From contig CANLZY010000023.1 of assembly GCA_947495685.1 (NCBI GenBank), positions 1-64,000 on the forward strand: a DNA stretch of 64,000 bases. The letters run 5' to 3'. Below are positions 9,893-17,649 of this stretch, piece by piece. The stretch comes from an uncultured Tropicimonas sp. GTDB lineage: Bacteria > Pseudomonadota > Alphaproteobacteria > Rhodobacterales > Rhodobacteraceae. The notes under the pieces were generated by a model, which had not been told where the DNA came from, made no database searches, and worked only from the letters and a program-made list of their open reading frames with translations. Positions within the stretch are counted from its first letter, which is position 1; each line of letters starts with the position of its first letter. Made by a program: the position numbers and the translations under genes.

Positions 9893-9894
9893 GA

Positions 9895-10647
9895 TCAGGA
9901 TCCCAGCGATGCGGACGGCACCGCGAGGTTCGTTCGCAACTCGGTCACACCGCGCCTCAACCAGTCCGTCCAGTCGCCGAGACCGCCGCCGGTCTTTGAC
10001 GAAACTTCGAGGATCGGCGCGGCATTGCCCAGTTGACGCACATAGTTGGCGGCCTTGGTGGCATCAAACTCGGGCATGTAGGGGGCAAGGTCCCGCTTGG
10101 TCAGCAACACGAGGTCTGCCGAGCGGAACATGACGGGGTATTTCGCGGGTTTGTCATCCCCCTCCGGTGTCGACAGCAGCGCCACGTTGTGATGCTGGCC
10201 GAGATCGAAACTGGCCGGGCAGACGAGATTTCCAACGTTCTCGACGAACAGAACGTCGAGGCTGCCGAGGTCGAGTTCGTGCAGGGCGTCGTGAACCATA
10301 TGAGCGTCCAGGTGACAGGCCGTCCCGGTGCAGATCTGGACCACAGGCACACCGCAGGCCCTGATGCGGTCGGCGTCGTTTTCGGTTTCCAGGTCCCCTT
10401 CGATAACGCCGATCCGCAGGTCTCCGTCCAGCAGTTCTGCCGTCGCTTCCAGCAGCGCCGTCTTGCCGGCTCCGGGCGAGGACATGAGGTTCACCGACAA
10501 TACGCCGTGCCCGTTGAAATGGACCCGGTTGTGAGACGCCTGATGGTCGTTGACCTTTAGCAGGCTGCCAAGGACCTGCGTGGCCTGTCGGCCTTCGGCA
10601 AGATCTCTGTTGCCGGGAGTAACGTTGCATCCACAGGTGTCACACAT
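9895..10647 (-). CDS. hypB: hydrogenase nickel incorporation GTPase HypB
   Basis: 250 residues. The N-terminus has the high-affinity nickel site CDTCGC directly after Met1. The G-domain follows, with P-loop SPGAGKT, a metal-binding GTACHLD segment, a DLVLLTKRDL motif and a C-terminal SSKTGGG. HypB drives nickel insertion into the large-subunit precursor with HypA. There is no histidine-rich nickel-storage region of the kind seen in rhizobial HypB. Overlaps the hypA end by eight bases. Confidence 0.96.
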   Translation of the reverse strand: MCDTCGCNVTPGNRDLAEGRQATQVLGSLLKVNDHQASHNRVHFNGHGVLSVNLMSSPGAGKTALLEATAELLDGDLRIGVIEGDLETENDADRIRACGVPVVQICTGTACHLDAHMVHDALHELDLGSLDVLFVENVGNLVCPASFDLGQHHNVALLSTPEGDDKPAKYPVMFRSADLVLLTKRDLAPYMPEFDATKAANYVRQLGNAAPILEVSSKTGGGLGDWTDWLRRGVTELRTNLAVPSASLGS

Positions 10648-11032
10648 GTCGTTTCTCCTCGGAATCTTGCAGGGTTGGTGCCGGATCCACCTCTTCCAGC
10701 ACGACCGATCTCAACAGCAACTCATCTCCGGAGCGAAGCACCGTTCGCCAATCGCCACAAGCGGCGCATACCAGACGATTCACCTTGGCATCACTTTCCG
10801 CCTGACATGACTTGCACCAGACACGGACCGGGGCGGGATTGATTGTAAGACCGGCCGCTTCCGCCAAAGTCCCGGCGGCAGCTACCGTGAAGGCGTTTGC
10901 AAGCAGTTCGGGCACAACCCCTGAAAGCGGCCCGACATCGAGCGTGATATTGCTCACCCGCTGAGCGCCGTTGCTTCGGGCGACGGTCGTGACCTGATCG
11001 ATCAGAGCCTGGCATATTGCAAGTTCATGCAT
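10640..11032 (-). CDS. hypA: hydrogenase nickel metallochaperone HypA
   Basis: 130 residues, slightly longer than the usual 113-118. MHELAICQ supplies the invariant nickel-binding His2. A zinc site made from two CxxC motifs (WCKSCQ and VCAACG) lies in the C-terminal third. It delivers nickel together with HypB. The start overlaps the end of hypC by eight bases; the end overlaps hypB. Confidence 0.95.
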   Translation of the reverse strand: MHELAICQALIDQVTTVARSNGAQRVSNITLDVGPLSGVVPELLANAFTVAAAGTLAEAAGLTINPAPVRVWCKSCQAESDAKVNRLVCAACGDWRTVLRSGDELLLRSVVLEEVDPAPTLQDSEEKRHV

Positions 11033-11252
11033 CTGCTTGCAGGATCTCGTCGAAAGCCTCCCAACTCAAACGCGCGTCTTCTTCCGATACCTTCTTGATG
11101 GCATAGCCAACGTGAATCAGAACGTGGTCGCCAATGCGGAGGTCTTCGCCCTGCATCATGAACAAGCTCACGTCCCGCTCGATTCCGGAGGCCTCGCAGG
11201 TGGCGATGAAACCATCAATTGCGCTGATACGCATGGGCACGGCAAGGCACAT
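11025..11252 (-). CDS. hypC: hydrogenase assembly chaperone HypC
   Basis: 75 residues, beginning MCLAVPMRI with the essential Cys2 that binds the iron intermediate and contacts HypD and the large-subunit precursor. It is the first gene of the hyp operon. The 134 bases upstream separate it from the divergent protease gene and should hold both promoters; no clear sigma-factor consensus was identified. Confidence 0.95.
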   Translation of the reverse strand: MCLAVPMRISAIDGFIATCEASGIERDVSLFMMQGEDLRIGDHVLIHVGYAIKKVSEEDARLSWEAFDEILQADA

Positions 11253-11386
11253 GAGACGCGTCCTTTGGTGATGAGATTATATTCGGTATTAGTAATGCGT
11301 TATGGTGCAGAAAACACGCTGACGTTTTGTCTCGCCCCTGCCATACAGACACGGTCGATGGCCAAAAACAAGAACGGAGGAAACGG

Positions 11387-11863
11387 GTGGCGCGGATACT
11401 CATTCTGGGAATTGGAAATACGATAATGTCGGACGAGGCGGCCGGGGTTCGGGCGCTTGAGGTTTTCGATGAGGTGCATGGCGGTACGGATGACATCACC
11501 TGCATTGATGGCGGAACGCTCAGCTTTACCCTTGCGGGGGCGATCGGCGAGAGCGACCGGCTTGTGGTGTTCGACGCGGCGCAGTTCCATTCGGGCGCTG
11601 GAACCGTGCGCCAACTGGAGGGTGCGGAGATGGACGCCTTTGTCCGGTCAGGCAAGTTGAGCGTGCATGAAGTCGGGTTGGCGGATCTTTTCGACATGTC
11701 CCGGTTGAGCGGCGACCTCCCCGAGCGCCGCGTTCTGGTCGGGATCGAACCCGAGACACTCGGCTGGGGAATGGAACTGAGCCCGAAGGTGGCAGCAGCA
11801 ATCCCACGGGCCGTGGAGCTGGCAAAGGAAACGCTTGATCGCTGGCAGGCAGAGCTTTCCTGA
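11387..11863 (+). CDS. hynD: hydrogenase maturation protease (HyaD/HupD/HynD family)
   Basis: 158 residues from a GTG at 11387, chosen because CGGAGG lies 6 bases upstream and because the family starts ILILGIGNTIMSDE. The nickel-sensing residues are present: Glu of MSDEAAG, Asp of VVFDAAQ and His of SVHEVGL. The enzyme cuts the C-terminal tail of the large subunit after nickel insertion; HynL here keeps a 15-residue tail after DPCIACAVH, the expected substrate. It is the only plus-strand gene between hypC and the long hyn/dsr series, and it converges on the rhodanese gene. Confidence 0.93.
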   Translation: MARILILGIGNTIMSDEAAGVRALEVFDEVHGGTDDITCIDGGTLSFTLAGAIGESDRLVVFDAAQFHSGAGTVRQLEGAEMDAFVRSGKLSVHEVGLADLFDMSRLSGDLPERRVLVGIEPETLGWGMELSPKVAAAIPRAVELAKETLDRWQAELS

Positions 11864-11883
11864 CGATGCGTCCTGCAAAGTCA

Positions 11884-11909
11884 AACCGGCCCACAATTGC
11901 GGACCGGTT
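11884..11909. terminator. possible bidirectional terminator
   Basis: An inverted repeat AACCGG (11884-11889) and CCGGTT (11904-11909) sits between two convergent genes, the protease and the rhodanese gene. There is no T-run, so it is a weak candidate. Confidence 0.4.
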
Positions 11910-11932
11910 CATGGCTAAGACGATGGATCAAA

Positions 11933-13084
11933 TCAGCCGTTCGGCGTGACTTCGATCGTGCCATCCTTGTTGTACTTCACCACAGCGTCAAGGAACGCGA
12001 CGTTCAGGCCCGGGTTCAGAAGCTTGGCAAGGTCGTAGGATTCCCCACTGCGGCCGCCGGACGTACAGATGAAGACGATCCGCTTGTCGTCGGGCAGGTC
12101 GAACACCTTGTCTTCCAGATCACCGACGGGAATGTTGAGCGTGTCTACAAGCGCTCCGGCCGCATACTCGTCGGCATCGCGCACATCGACGATCAGAACA
12201 TCGGCCGGACGTTCGGCAACGATCTTGTTGAACTCCTCGATACCCATCACACCTTCACCCGGTGCGGGCATGTCCGGCGTGGCCATGGAGGCCGCTGCGT
12301 TGGTATCGGGCGAGACAAGCATGGCGACCACGCCGACCAGTTTCTTCCACTCGGGGTAGCCAGCGGGATAGGTGAAGACCTTGGTGTACCCCATCTTCAT
12401 CGCATCCTGCGCCGAATTGTCGGAGAGTTTGCAGATGAATCCGCCGCAATAAAACACAAGCGCGGTGTCCTTGTTCGCCGGAAGCAGGCCGGACATGGCG
12501 TCGAACTTGCTGTCGGGAAGACTGATCGCGCCAGGGATATAGCCTTTGTCATACTTGCTGCCCTTGGGCCGCGAGTCGACGATCATCACTGGCTCTTCGC
12601 CCGCCATGAGCTGCTGGACATAGGCGGTATTGATCGAGACCGAGCCGCCCATTTCCGTCCAGTCCGGGAAGCCGGCCGCATAGACCTTCACATTGGTGTA
12701 GCCCATGGCCTCGGCCTTGAAGGCCGACTTGTGGCTGAGCTTGCAGGCATAGCCGCCGCAATAGAAGATAAGCATCTGGTCCTTGGCTTCGGGCAGCATG
12801 TCGGTCATTTCCGCGAACTTGCTGTCGGGGATCAGCACCGAGGTCGGGATGTGGCCCGGACCGAACATGCGTTCCGGGCGGGAATCGACGATCATCACGT
12901 CGTCGCGCTGCGGAAGCACGGCATAGGGCGCGATGAAGTCATAATCGACCACATGCTCCTCGTGATACCAACCCGCCTTGTCTTCTGCGGTCGGCGCGGC
13001 CTGCTCGGCCCATGCGATGGATACCGGTGCGAAAGCCACCGCAACGGCCATGGCAAGTCTTGTCAACTTGGTCCTGGCGCTCAT
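11933..13084 (-). CDS. periplasmic protein with three rhodanese domains
   Basis: 383 residues from the ATG at 13084, which has AGGAGGAG just upstream; an earlier in-frame start would add a non-signal leader. A Sec signal peptide (about residues 1-26, ending AWAEQA) is followed by three rhodanese-like domains. The first two carry unusual paired-cysteine loops, FYCGGYACKLS and FYCGGFICKLS; the third has a more classical loop, FICTSGGRSGES. It probably binds or passes sulfane sulfur in the periplasm. It is the last gene of the minus-strand hydrogenase/sulfur series, after the YeeE-type transporter. Substrate and partner are not known from sequence. Confidence 0.85.
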   Translation of the reverse strand: MSARTKLTRLAMAVAVAFAPVSIAWAEQAAPTAEDKAGWYHEEHVVDYDFIAPYAVLPQRDDVMIVDSRPERMFGPGHIPTSVLIPDSKFAEMTDMLPEAKDQMLIFYCGGYACKLSHKSAFKAEAMGYTNVKVYAAGFPDWTEMGGSVSINTAYVQQLMAGEEPVMIVDSRPKGSKYDKGYIPGAISLPDSKFDAMSGLLPANKDTALVFYCGGFICKLSDNSAQDAMKMGYTKVFTYPAGYPEWKKLVGVVAMLVSPDTNAAASMATPDMPAPGEGVMGIEEFNKIVAERPADVLIVDVRDADEYAAGALVDTLNIPVGDLEDKVFDLPDDKRIVFICTSGGRSGESYDLAKLLNPGLNVAFLDAVVKYNKDGTIEVTPNG

Positions 13085-13150
13085 TTTCTCCTCCTGTTTG
13101 CTGTATTTGAAAGCGTGTGGCCCCCCGGGTCCTTCCGAGGGGCGCAATTC

Positions 13151-14434
13151 TCAGATGACGGTGAACTTCTCGGTGGTCTCGTTGTAGCGAACGAGGCACC
13201 ACCAGATGGCGAGGATGGTGATCATGACCGTGTAGGTCGGCCCCCAGCCGCCGAGCATATCGGGCAGGAAGGCCTGGTAGCCGAGCTTGGAGAATTCGAC
13301 CATGCCATCCATGAAGTCGAGATCGATGTCGGCCGCGGTCAGTCCCATGTTGCCGAATACCGCGCTCGCGATGGAGCCGACCCAGGCGAAGAAGACCAGC
13401 ACCACGACGAGCTTCAGATGCCCTTCGCCGATCCGCCAGAGCGTGCCGGAAGCACAGCCCCCCGCAAGGACCATTCCTATGCCAAAGATCAGGCCACCAA
13501 TCAGAGATCCAAGCCAGAAGCGCGTAGACAGCGCCACGTAGGGGTCGATATTGCCCTTCTGAATCAGGATCGAGCCGAACAGGCATCCCACGAAGATCGC
13601 AAGGATCATCGCCTTGGTCATCATGCCTTCGGCGGTCATGAACGGCTCACGGATGGCACGCGCAAAGCAGAGCCGCGAGCGGTGCATCACGAAGCCGATG
13701 CCAAACCCGGCGAGCATCATCAACGCGAGGATCGAGGTGTAATTGCTCTCGCTGCGCAGCCAGATGACGCCCCACCAGAGCACGCCGAGCGCGACCGCCA
13801 ATCCCAGATAGGGGAAGTAGGGCTTGAGCGCGGGCGTCCGGTTCTTGGGCGCCTTGGTGCCCCAGGTGATGTTCTCCATTCCCCAGAGCAGCAGCTTGAG
13901 CCCGATGAAGGCACCTGCCAGAAGGCCGATCCACATGGCCCAGCCAGCGGGCGCGCTGAAAGTCAGCGGGATGAAGAAGCCGCCCGTGGTGCAGCCTCCG
14001 GCGATCGTTGCGCCGATTCCCATCAGCGAGCCGCCAACGGCCCCATATGCGTATTCGCTCAGGGGTGCCTTGCGGATCGCGAATTGCATGGACATCAGCG
14101 CGGCGGTGAAGGCGCCAAGCAGCAGCGCGATGTTCATCACCGACATCTGGTGTTCAAGCGGGCTCTTCAGATCTTCGCTGATACCCAGCATCGGGCCCAG
14201 GCCGATGGCGTTGTTGATGTAGTCGCCCCAGAGCTTCAACCCGCCGAAGACGCCCCAGAACACGCCGCTGGCCATGAGCATCATGGCGAGGCTGACGAGC
14301 AGCATGAACCCCAGGTAGGGCGACCATTCGTCGATGAAGATCTTCTTGTAATCTTCGGCGAAACCCTCGGCCCATTCGGGCAACGACCGCTTTTCTTGCG
14401 GTGGTGCGCCGGCGGCAGTTTCGTTCGTAGCCAT
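13151..14434 (-). CDS. YeeE/YedE-family sulfur transporter
   Basis: 427 residues from the ATG at 14434 (AAAAGGA upstream). A strongly hydrophobic, multi-helix membrane protein with the two half-repeats of the sulfur-transport family: AGGCTTGGFF in the first and AGGCASGTLWRIGEG in the second, plus RSRLCFARAIREP and VGCLFGS. The conserved cysteines in this family are thought to hand thiosulfate or sulfane sulfur across the membrane, as in TsuA. It has long hydrophilic loops between the halves. Its neighbours, a periplasmic rhodanese on one side and DsrC/TusA on the other, fit sulfur import to the relay. The transported species is inferred. Confidence 0.85.
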   Translation of the reverse strand: MATNETAAGAPPQEKRSLPEWAEGFAEDYKKIFIDEWSPYLGFMLLVSLAMMLMASGVFWGVFGGLKLWGDYINNAIGLGPMLGISEDLKSPLEHQMSVMNIALLLGAFTAALMSMQFAIRKAPLSEYAYGAVGGSLMGIGATIAGGCTTGGFFIPLTFSAPAGWAMWIGLLAGAFIGLKLLLWGMENITWGTKAPKNRTPALKPYFPYLGLAVALGVLWWGVIWLRSESNYTSILALMMLAGFGIGFVMHRSRLCFARAIREPFMTAEGMMTKAMILAIFVGCLFGSILIQKGNIDPYVALSTRFWLGSLIGGLIFGIGMVLAGGCASGTLWRIGEGHLKLVVVLVFFAWVGSIASAVFGNMGLTAADIDLDFMDGMVEFSKLGYQAFLPDMLGGWGPTYTVMITILAIWWCLVRYNETTEKFTVI

Positions 14435-14486
14435 TTCGTGTCCTTTTCCCCGGTCATTCGCGCGCAGGCGGTAACTGGGGACCTCT

Positions 14487-14873
14487 TCAGTTGCAGGTGG
14501 CTGGGGTGGCGGAATCCGCGGCGCCATAGACGACAAACGCCCGGATATCGGCCCAGAGATCGTCATTGGCGATGGGGGCGAATTTCTCGGCGACCTTGTT
14601 GTCCGGTGCGATGCTGGCGCGGTATTCTTGGCTGACATACTCGGCCAGGTGCTCGGCGCCTTCGGGCGTCTCGATCCATTCCTCCCATTCGGCGATCTTC
14701 CTGGAGGCGGGCGAAATGGATTCACCGATCTCGGTCTCGTGGCAGGACGTGCAGGCGGCGCGATAGTAGATCCGGCCCCGCTTCCAGTTGCCGTCGCCTT
14801 CGGCGAAGCTTTCGGTTGCGGGAAGGATCAGCATCGCCGATGCGGCGAACAGGCAAGTTAGAGTGGCTTTCAT
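14487..14873 (-). CDS. small periplasmic monohaem c-type cytochrome
   Basis: 128 residues from the ATG at 14873 with GGAGGT upstream. It has a signal peptide (residues 1 to about 25, ending ESFAEG) and one haem-binding motif, CTSCHE, in RAACTSCHETEIG. No methionine follows the haem motif, so the usual His/Met ligation looks impossible; a His in GAEHLAEY and a Cys two residues from the C-terminus (PATCN) are the candidates. It lies between dsrC and the sulfur transporter, so it may carry electrons to or from a periplasmic sulfur step. Not a recognised named cytochrome. Confidence 0.85.
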   Translation of the reverse strand: MKATLTCLFAASAMLILPATESFAEGDGNWKRGRIYYRAACTSCHETEIGESISPASRKIAEWEEWIETPEGAEHLAEYVSQEYRASIAPDNKVAEKFAPIANDDLWADIRAFVVYGAADSATPATCN

Positions 14874-15130
14874 GATTGACCTCCGTGGGTTTGCAATCAC
14901 GCGCTCGGCAGGCATTTCTCTGTGCCGCAAATGTGGAGCCCTGCCGGGTCTCTCCACCCACTGTCAATTCGAAGTCGGTTCTTGTAGCGCTTCGAAAGGA
15001 TGTGTCCCTTGCGGCCTGCAATCGATCGGGAGACAGACGTTCGTCTCCCTGTTCCAACGTTTGGCGCCCCTTCCCGAGAGGACATGGCCCCGAGGCTCTC
15101 CCTCAAGGGCGGGGCGCCGCGTCTCGGAGG

Positions 15131-15463
15131 TCAGACGCAGCCGGTCGGCTTGGGAAGTCCGGCAATCTTGCAGCCCTGCTTGGCGGCACCGTCCGGGAAC
15201 ATCGCCTCGAGCGTCTTGTTGTTGCCGATGTCCGGACCGAGCTTTTTCTTGGCGTTCTTGACGAGGACGCGAACTGCGGGGGCAATCTGGAACTCGTCGT
15301 AGTAGTTCCGCAGGAAGTCGATCACCTTCCAGTGGTCGTCTGTCATCGGGAGGCCTTCGGCCTTGGCGATCTCTTCCGCCAGGTCTTTGGACCACTCGTC
15401 AAGGTTGACGATGTAGCCGTCTTCGTCGGCTTCGATGGCCGTACCGTTTACTTGATAGGACAT
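15131..15463 (-). CDS. dsrC: DsrC/TusE-family sulfur carrier protein
   Basis: 110 residues, full length. The core (LPMTDDHWKVIDFLRNYY) and the C-terminal arm are conserved, including both cysteines of the arm: CysB in QGCKIAG (about residue 98) and the penultimate CysA in PTGCV (about 109). Both are required for DsrC to cycle between thiol, disulfide and trisulfide states, and distinguish real DsrC from TusE/RspA variants that lack one. It follows dsrH by 54 bases. In purple sulfur bacteria DsrC is a substrate of DsrMKJOP and DsrAB; here no dsrAB is in the window. Confidence 0.95.
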   Translation of the reverse strand: MSYQVNGTAIEADEDGYIVNLDEWSKDLAEEIAKAEGLPMTDDHWKVIDFLRNYYDEFQIAPAVRVLVKNAKKKLGPDIGNNKTLEAMFPDGAAKQGCKIAGLPKPTGCV

Positions 15464-15517
15464 ATTGGTGTTCCTTCTCTCTTCTCATCTTGGTGCCCCG
15501 CGCCTGCGGGCGTTGTT

Positions 15518-15826
15518 TCAAAGCCAGGATTGGGTGCGATCGTGTTCTGCGACCAGATCGACAAAACCGTCGTAGCCAACGGGCTTCACCTGTTTGATCA
15601 GCTTCCCGGCGGCCAGTCCGCGTGCCTTTGCATCGCCGTCGAGAACGTAGATGCCGACATCGCCCGCGCGTGCCTCGACCTTCGCGGCGACGGCCGAACC
15701 GGCCACCGCGCCATAAACGGCGTCCTCGATCAGCAAAATGCCATCGCCGGGTTTGCAGTGCTCGAGACAGCTGTTGAACGCGCTGTCACCGAACGGGGAC
15801 TTGTTGACTGTATGAAGTGTGGACAT
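15518..15826 (-). CDS. dsrH: sulfur relay protein DsrH
   Basis: 102 residues starting MSTLHTVNKSPF, the hallmark of DsrH/TusB. Cys20 (FNSCLEHC) is at the position of the conserved DsrH cysteine of Allochromatium. It ends VAEHDRTQSWL, also typical. Forms the alpha2beta2gamma2 DsrEFH hexamer that passes sulfur from TusA to DsrC. Ten bases downstream of dsrF. Confidence 0.93.
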   Translation of the reverse strand: MSTLHTVNKSPFGDSAFNSCLEHCKPGDGILLIEDAVYGAVAGSAVAAKVEARAGDVGIYVLDGDAKARGLAAGKLIKQVKPVGYDGFVDLVAEHDRTQSWL

Positions 15827-15836
15827 GTTTCCCCCT

Positions 15837-16244
15837 TCAGAAACTCAGGACCACGTCCTGGTCGGCCATGATGTCGGCCATCTCGGAACGGGAGACGATG
15901 TGGATGGAGGGCTTCTCCTCCCAGTCGTCATCCTCATCCTCGTACATGATTTCCTGCAGATCGGAGGGCGCCAGCCCGCGTTCCTCGAGCGACTCCTTCT
16001 CGACGAAAAGCTTGGTGACCTCATAGTCGCCGAGCGCGCGGAAAGTGGGCGAGAAGTTCTTCACTCCGATCTCGTCGGTGTTCTGGTCCCTGGTCAGCTG
16101 GAACACCCCATCATCAAGGAATGCGAGCGACACGTCCTGCTCGAAGGCGGCGCCGATCAGCACGACTTCGAGGCTTTCGAGAGCGTAGATCGTCCCATAG
16201 GGCGCCTTGCGGTTCACGTAGAGAAATTTCTTGGCTTCTGGCAT
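15837..16244 (-). CDS. dsrF: sulfur relay protein DsrF
   Basis: 135 residues from the ATG at 16244, preferred because GAGGG lies 8 bases upstream and the protein then starts MPEAKKFLYVNRKAPYGTIY like other DsrF; an ATG at 16259 that overlaps the dsrE stop would add five residues. It contains FLDDGVFQLTRDQ and NFSPTFRALGDYEV, typical for DsrF/TusC. No cysteine is present, as expected for the non-catalytic subunit. Part of dsrEFH. Confidence 0.92.
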   Translation of the reverse strand: MPEAKKFLYVNRKAPYGTIYALESLEVVLIGAAFEQDVSLAFLDDGVFQLTRDQNTDEIGVKNFSPTFRALGDYEVTKLFVEKESLEERGLAPSDLQEIMYEDEDDDWEEKPSIHIVSRSEMADIMADQDVVLSF

Positions 16245-16255
16245 GCTCGTTTCCC

Positions 16256-16648
16256 TCAATCGCCGAACGTGACGGTGCGGTCACATTCGATGCCCATCTC
16301 GATGAGCTGGCCGAGACCGGAGATGCGGAACCCCTCTGCGAGGTTGGAGGCATCCTTGCCCTGCCGCTTTGCTTCGTTTTCGTCGAGAATGCCGCGGCGC
16401 TGTGCAGCGGCGATGCAGACGACCATGTCGATGTCATTGGCCTTGGCGAGCTCCGTCCAGTTCTTCTGGATATGGCGTTCGTCCTGGGGCGGAATCGATA
16501 GGTTCGTCGCGACGTTCACGCCGTCGTGGTAGAAAAAGACGCGTGGCACCTCGTGCCCCTTGTCCAGTGCCGCCTTGGCGAAGTGATAGGCGGTGTCAGC
16601 GGCCTGGTGGGTATACGGGCCCTCGCTGACGACAATTCCGAATTTCAC
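16256..16648 (-). CDS. dsrE: sulfur relay protein DsrE
   Basis: 130 residues. FGIVVSEGPYTHQAADTAYH at the start and DMVVCIAAAQRRGI in the middle identify DsrE/TusD. The cysteine in that motif is residue 78, the same number as the sulfur-binding Cys78 of Allochromatium vinosum DsrE, so the protein should be active in sulfur transfer. First gene of dsrEFH; 152 bases separate it from tusA upstream, enough for a separate promoter, though none is evident. Confidence 0.94.
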   Translation of the reverse strand: MKFGIVVSEGPYTHQAADTAYHFAKAALDKGHEVPRVFFYHDGVNVATNLSIPPQDERHIQKNWTELAKANDIDMVVCIAAAQRRGILDENEAKRQGKDASNLAEGFRISGLGQLIEMGIECDRTVTFGD

Positions 16649-16800
16649 GAGCTTTCCTTTCGGGACAGAAACGGATCGGCGTCGGCATGGCCACGATGGG
16701 CCTGTATGGGGGCACGCGTTGGGTCCGCCCCCGACAGGTTGCTGGTCAGATTCCCAAAGGAAAGCTGGCCGATCGTGACCCGCCGCGATCTCTTTCGGGA

Positions 16801-17025
16801 TCAGGCTTTCCTGATCTCGAACTTGTACACGTCGGCTTCGCTGTCAGAACTCAGAAGCTCATTGCCTGTCTGCTTGCAGAAGGCGGCCATGTCCGCCACC
16901 GAGCCGGGATCGGTTGCACTGATTTCCAGAACCTGGCCGGAACTCATGCCCTTCAGCGTCTTCTTGGCGCGAAGGATCGGTAGCGGACAGTTCAGACCTT
17001 CGGCATTGAGGGTTTGGTCAGCCAC
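16801..17025 (-). CDS. tusA: TusA-family sulfurtransferase
   Basis: 74 residues. The conserved motif NCPLPIL has the sulfur-binding Cys13 within CPxP. TusA proteins accept sulfane sulfur from rhodaneses or cysteine desulfurase and give it to DsrE(FH). It is 27 bases downstream of the dsrE2 gene and followed by dsrEFH-dsrC, the expected order of transfer. Confidence 0.93.
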   Translation of the reverse strand: MADQTLNAEGLNCPLPILRAKKTLKGMSSGQVLEISATDPGSVADMAAFCKQTGNELLSSDSEADVYKFEIRKA

Positions 17026-17052
17026 TTTGTTTCTCCTTGATTGCGTGAGTAT

Positions 17053-17556
17053 TCAGATGAAAAGGTTGATGTCGGAGTTGAGCGCGCGCTCCATGTAGGT
17101 GGCCGCGCCGCCCAGCTCGATCCCGTCGATCATGTCGTCGGTGGAGTACTCGAACAGGTCGAGCGTCATCTGGCAGGCGATCATGTTGATCTCCAGATCG
17201 ACGGCAGCCTCGCGCAGTTCCTCGATGGAGGCGACGCCCTTCTTGGCCATGAGGTTCTTCATCATGGTTCCGGCGAGCGAGCCCGCACCGGGCAGCATGG
17301 AGAGCATGTTGGGCATCTTCATGTGCCCGCCCATCATCGGCATCTCCATTGCCGCATTGCCGAGAGTGCTGAACCCGAGGTTGAGGTCTTTCTTCAGCAA
17401 CACGAGGCCGTAGAAAGTGAAAAACATCGTCACTTCCACATCCATCGCCGCCGCCGTCGTGCCGAGGATGAAGGGCGGGTAGGCCCAGTCCAGCGTGCCC
17501 TTGGTCACGATGATCGACATACTCTTGGCATTTTCGAGTTCCTTGGTGTCCAACAT
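17053..17556 (-). CDS. DsrE2-like (DsrE/DsrF/peroxiredoxin-like) sulfurtransferase
   Basis: 167 residues. The N-terminal SMSIIVTKGTLDWAYPPFIL and the C-terminal VDLEINMIACQMTLDLF match DsrE2 proteins of rhd-tusA-dsrE2 clusters. The single cysteine is about residue 128 in the conserved MIACQM motif. The central part is rich in Met and Gly (EMPMMGGHMKMPNML). It sits between hynL and tusA, linking the hydrogenase genes to the sulfur genes. Role: sulfane sulfur carrier, inferred from family. Confidence 0.85.
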   Translation of the reverse strand: MLDTKELENAKSMSIIVTKGTLDWAYPPFILGTTAAAMDVEVTMFFTFYGLVLLKKDLNLGFSTLGNAAMEMPMMGGHMKMPNMLSMLPGAGSLAGTMMKNLMAKKGVASIEELREAAVDLEINMIACQMTLDLFEYSTDDMIDGIELGGAATYMERALNSDINLFI

Positions 17557-17649
17557 CGGTGTCCTCCAGTCCTGTTTGCGTTTAACCGCGCGTGTCTCTT
17601 GCCCATTTGGGGATGCGCCGTCCCGGATGGCCGGACCGGCGCCCGGTTC

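Noticed and set aside
11897-14635. Very long plus-strand open frame (912 codons) opposite the rhodanese, YeeE and cytochrome genes
   Set aside because: It is the antisense shadow of clear genes: composition is rich in His, Arg, Gly and Asp, with no recognised domain, while the minus-strand proteins have signal peptides, ribosome sites and motifs.
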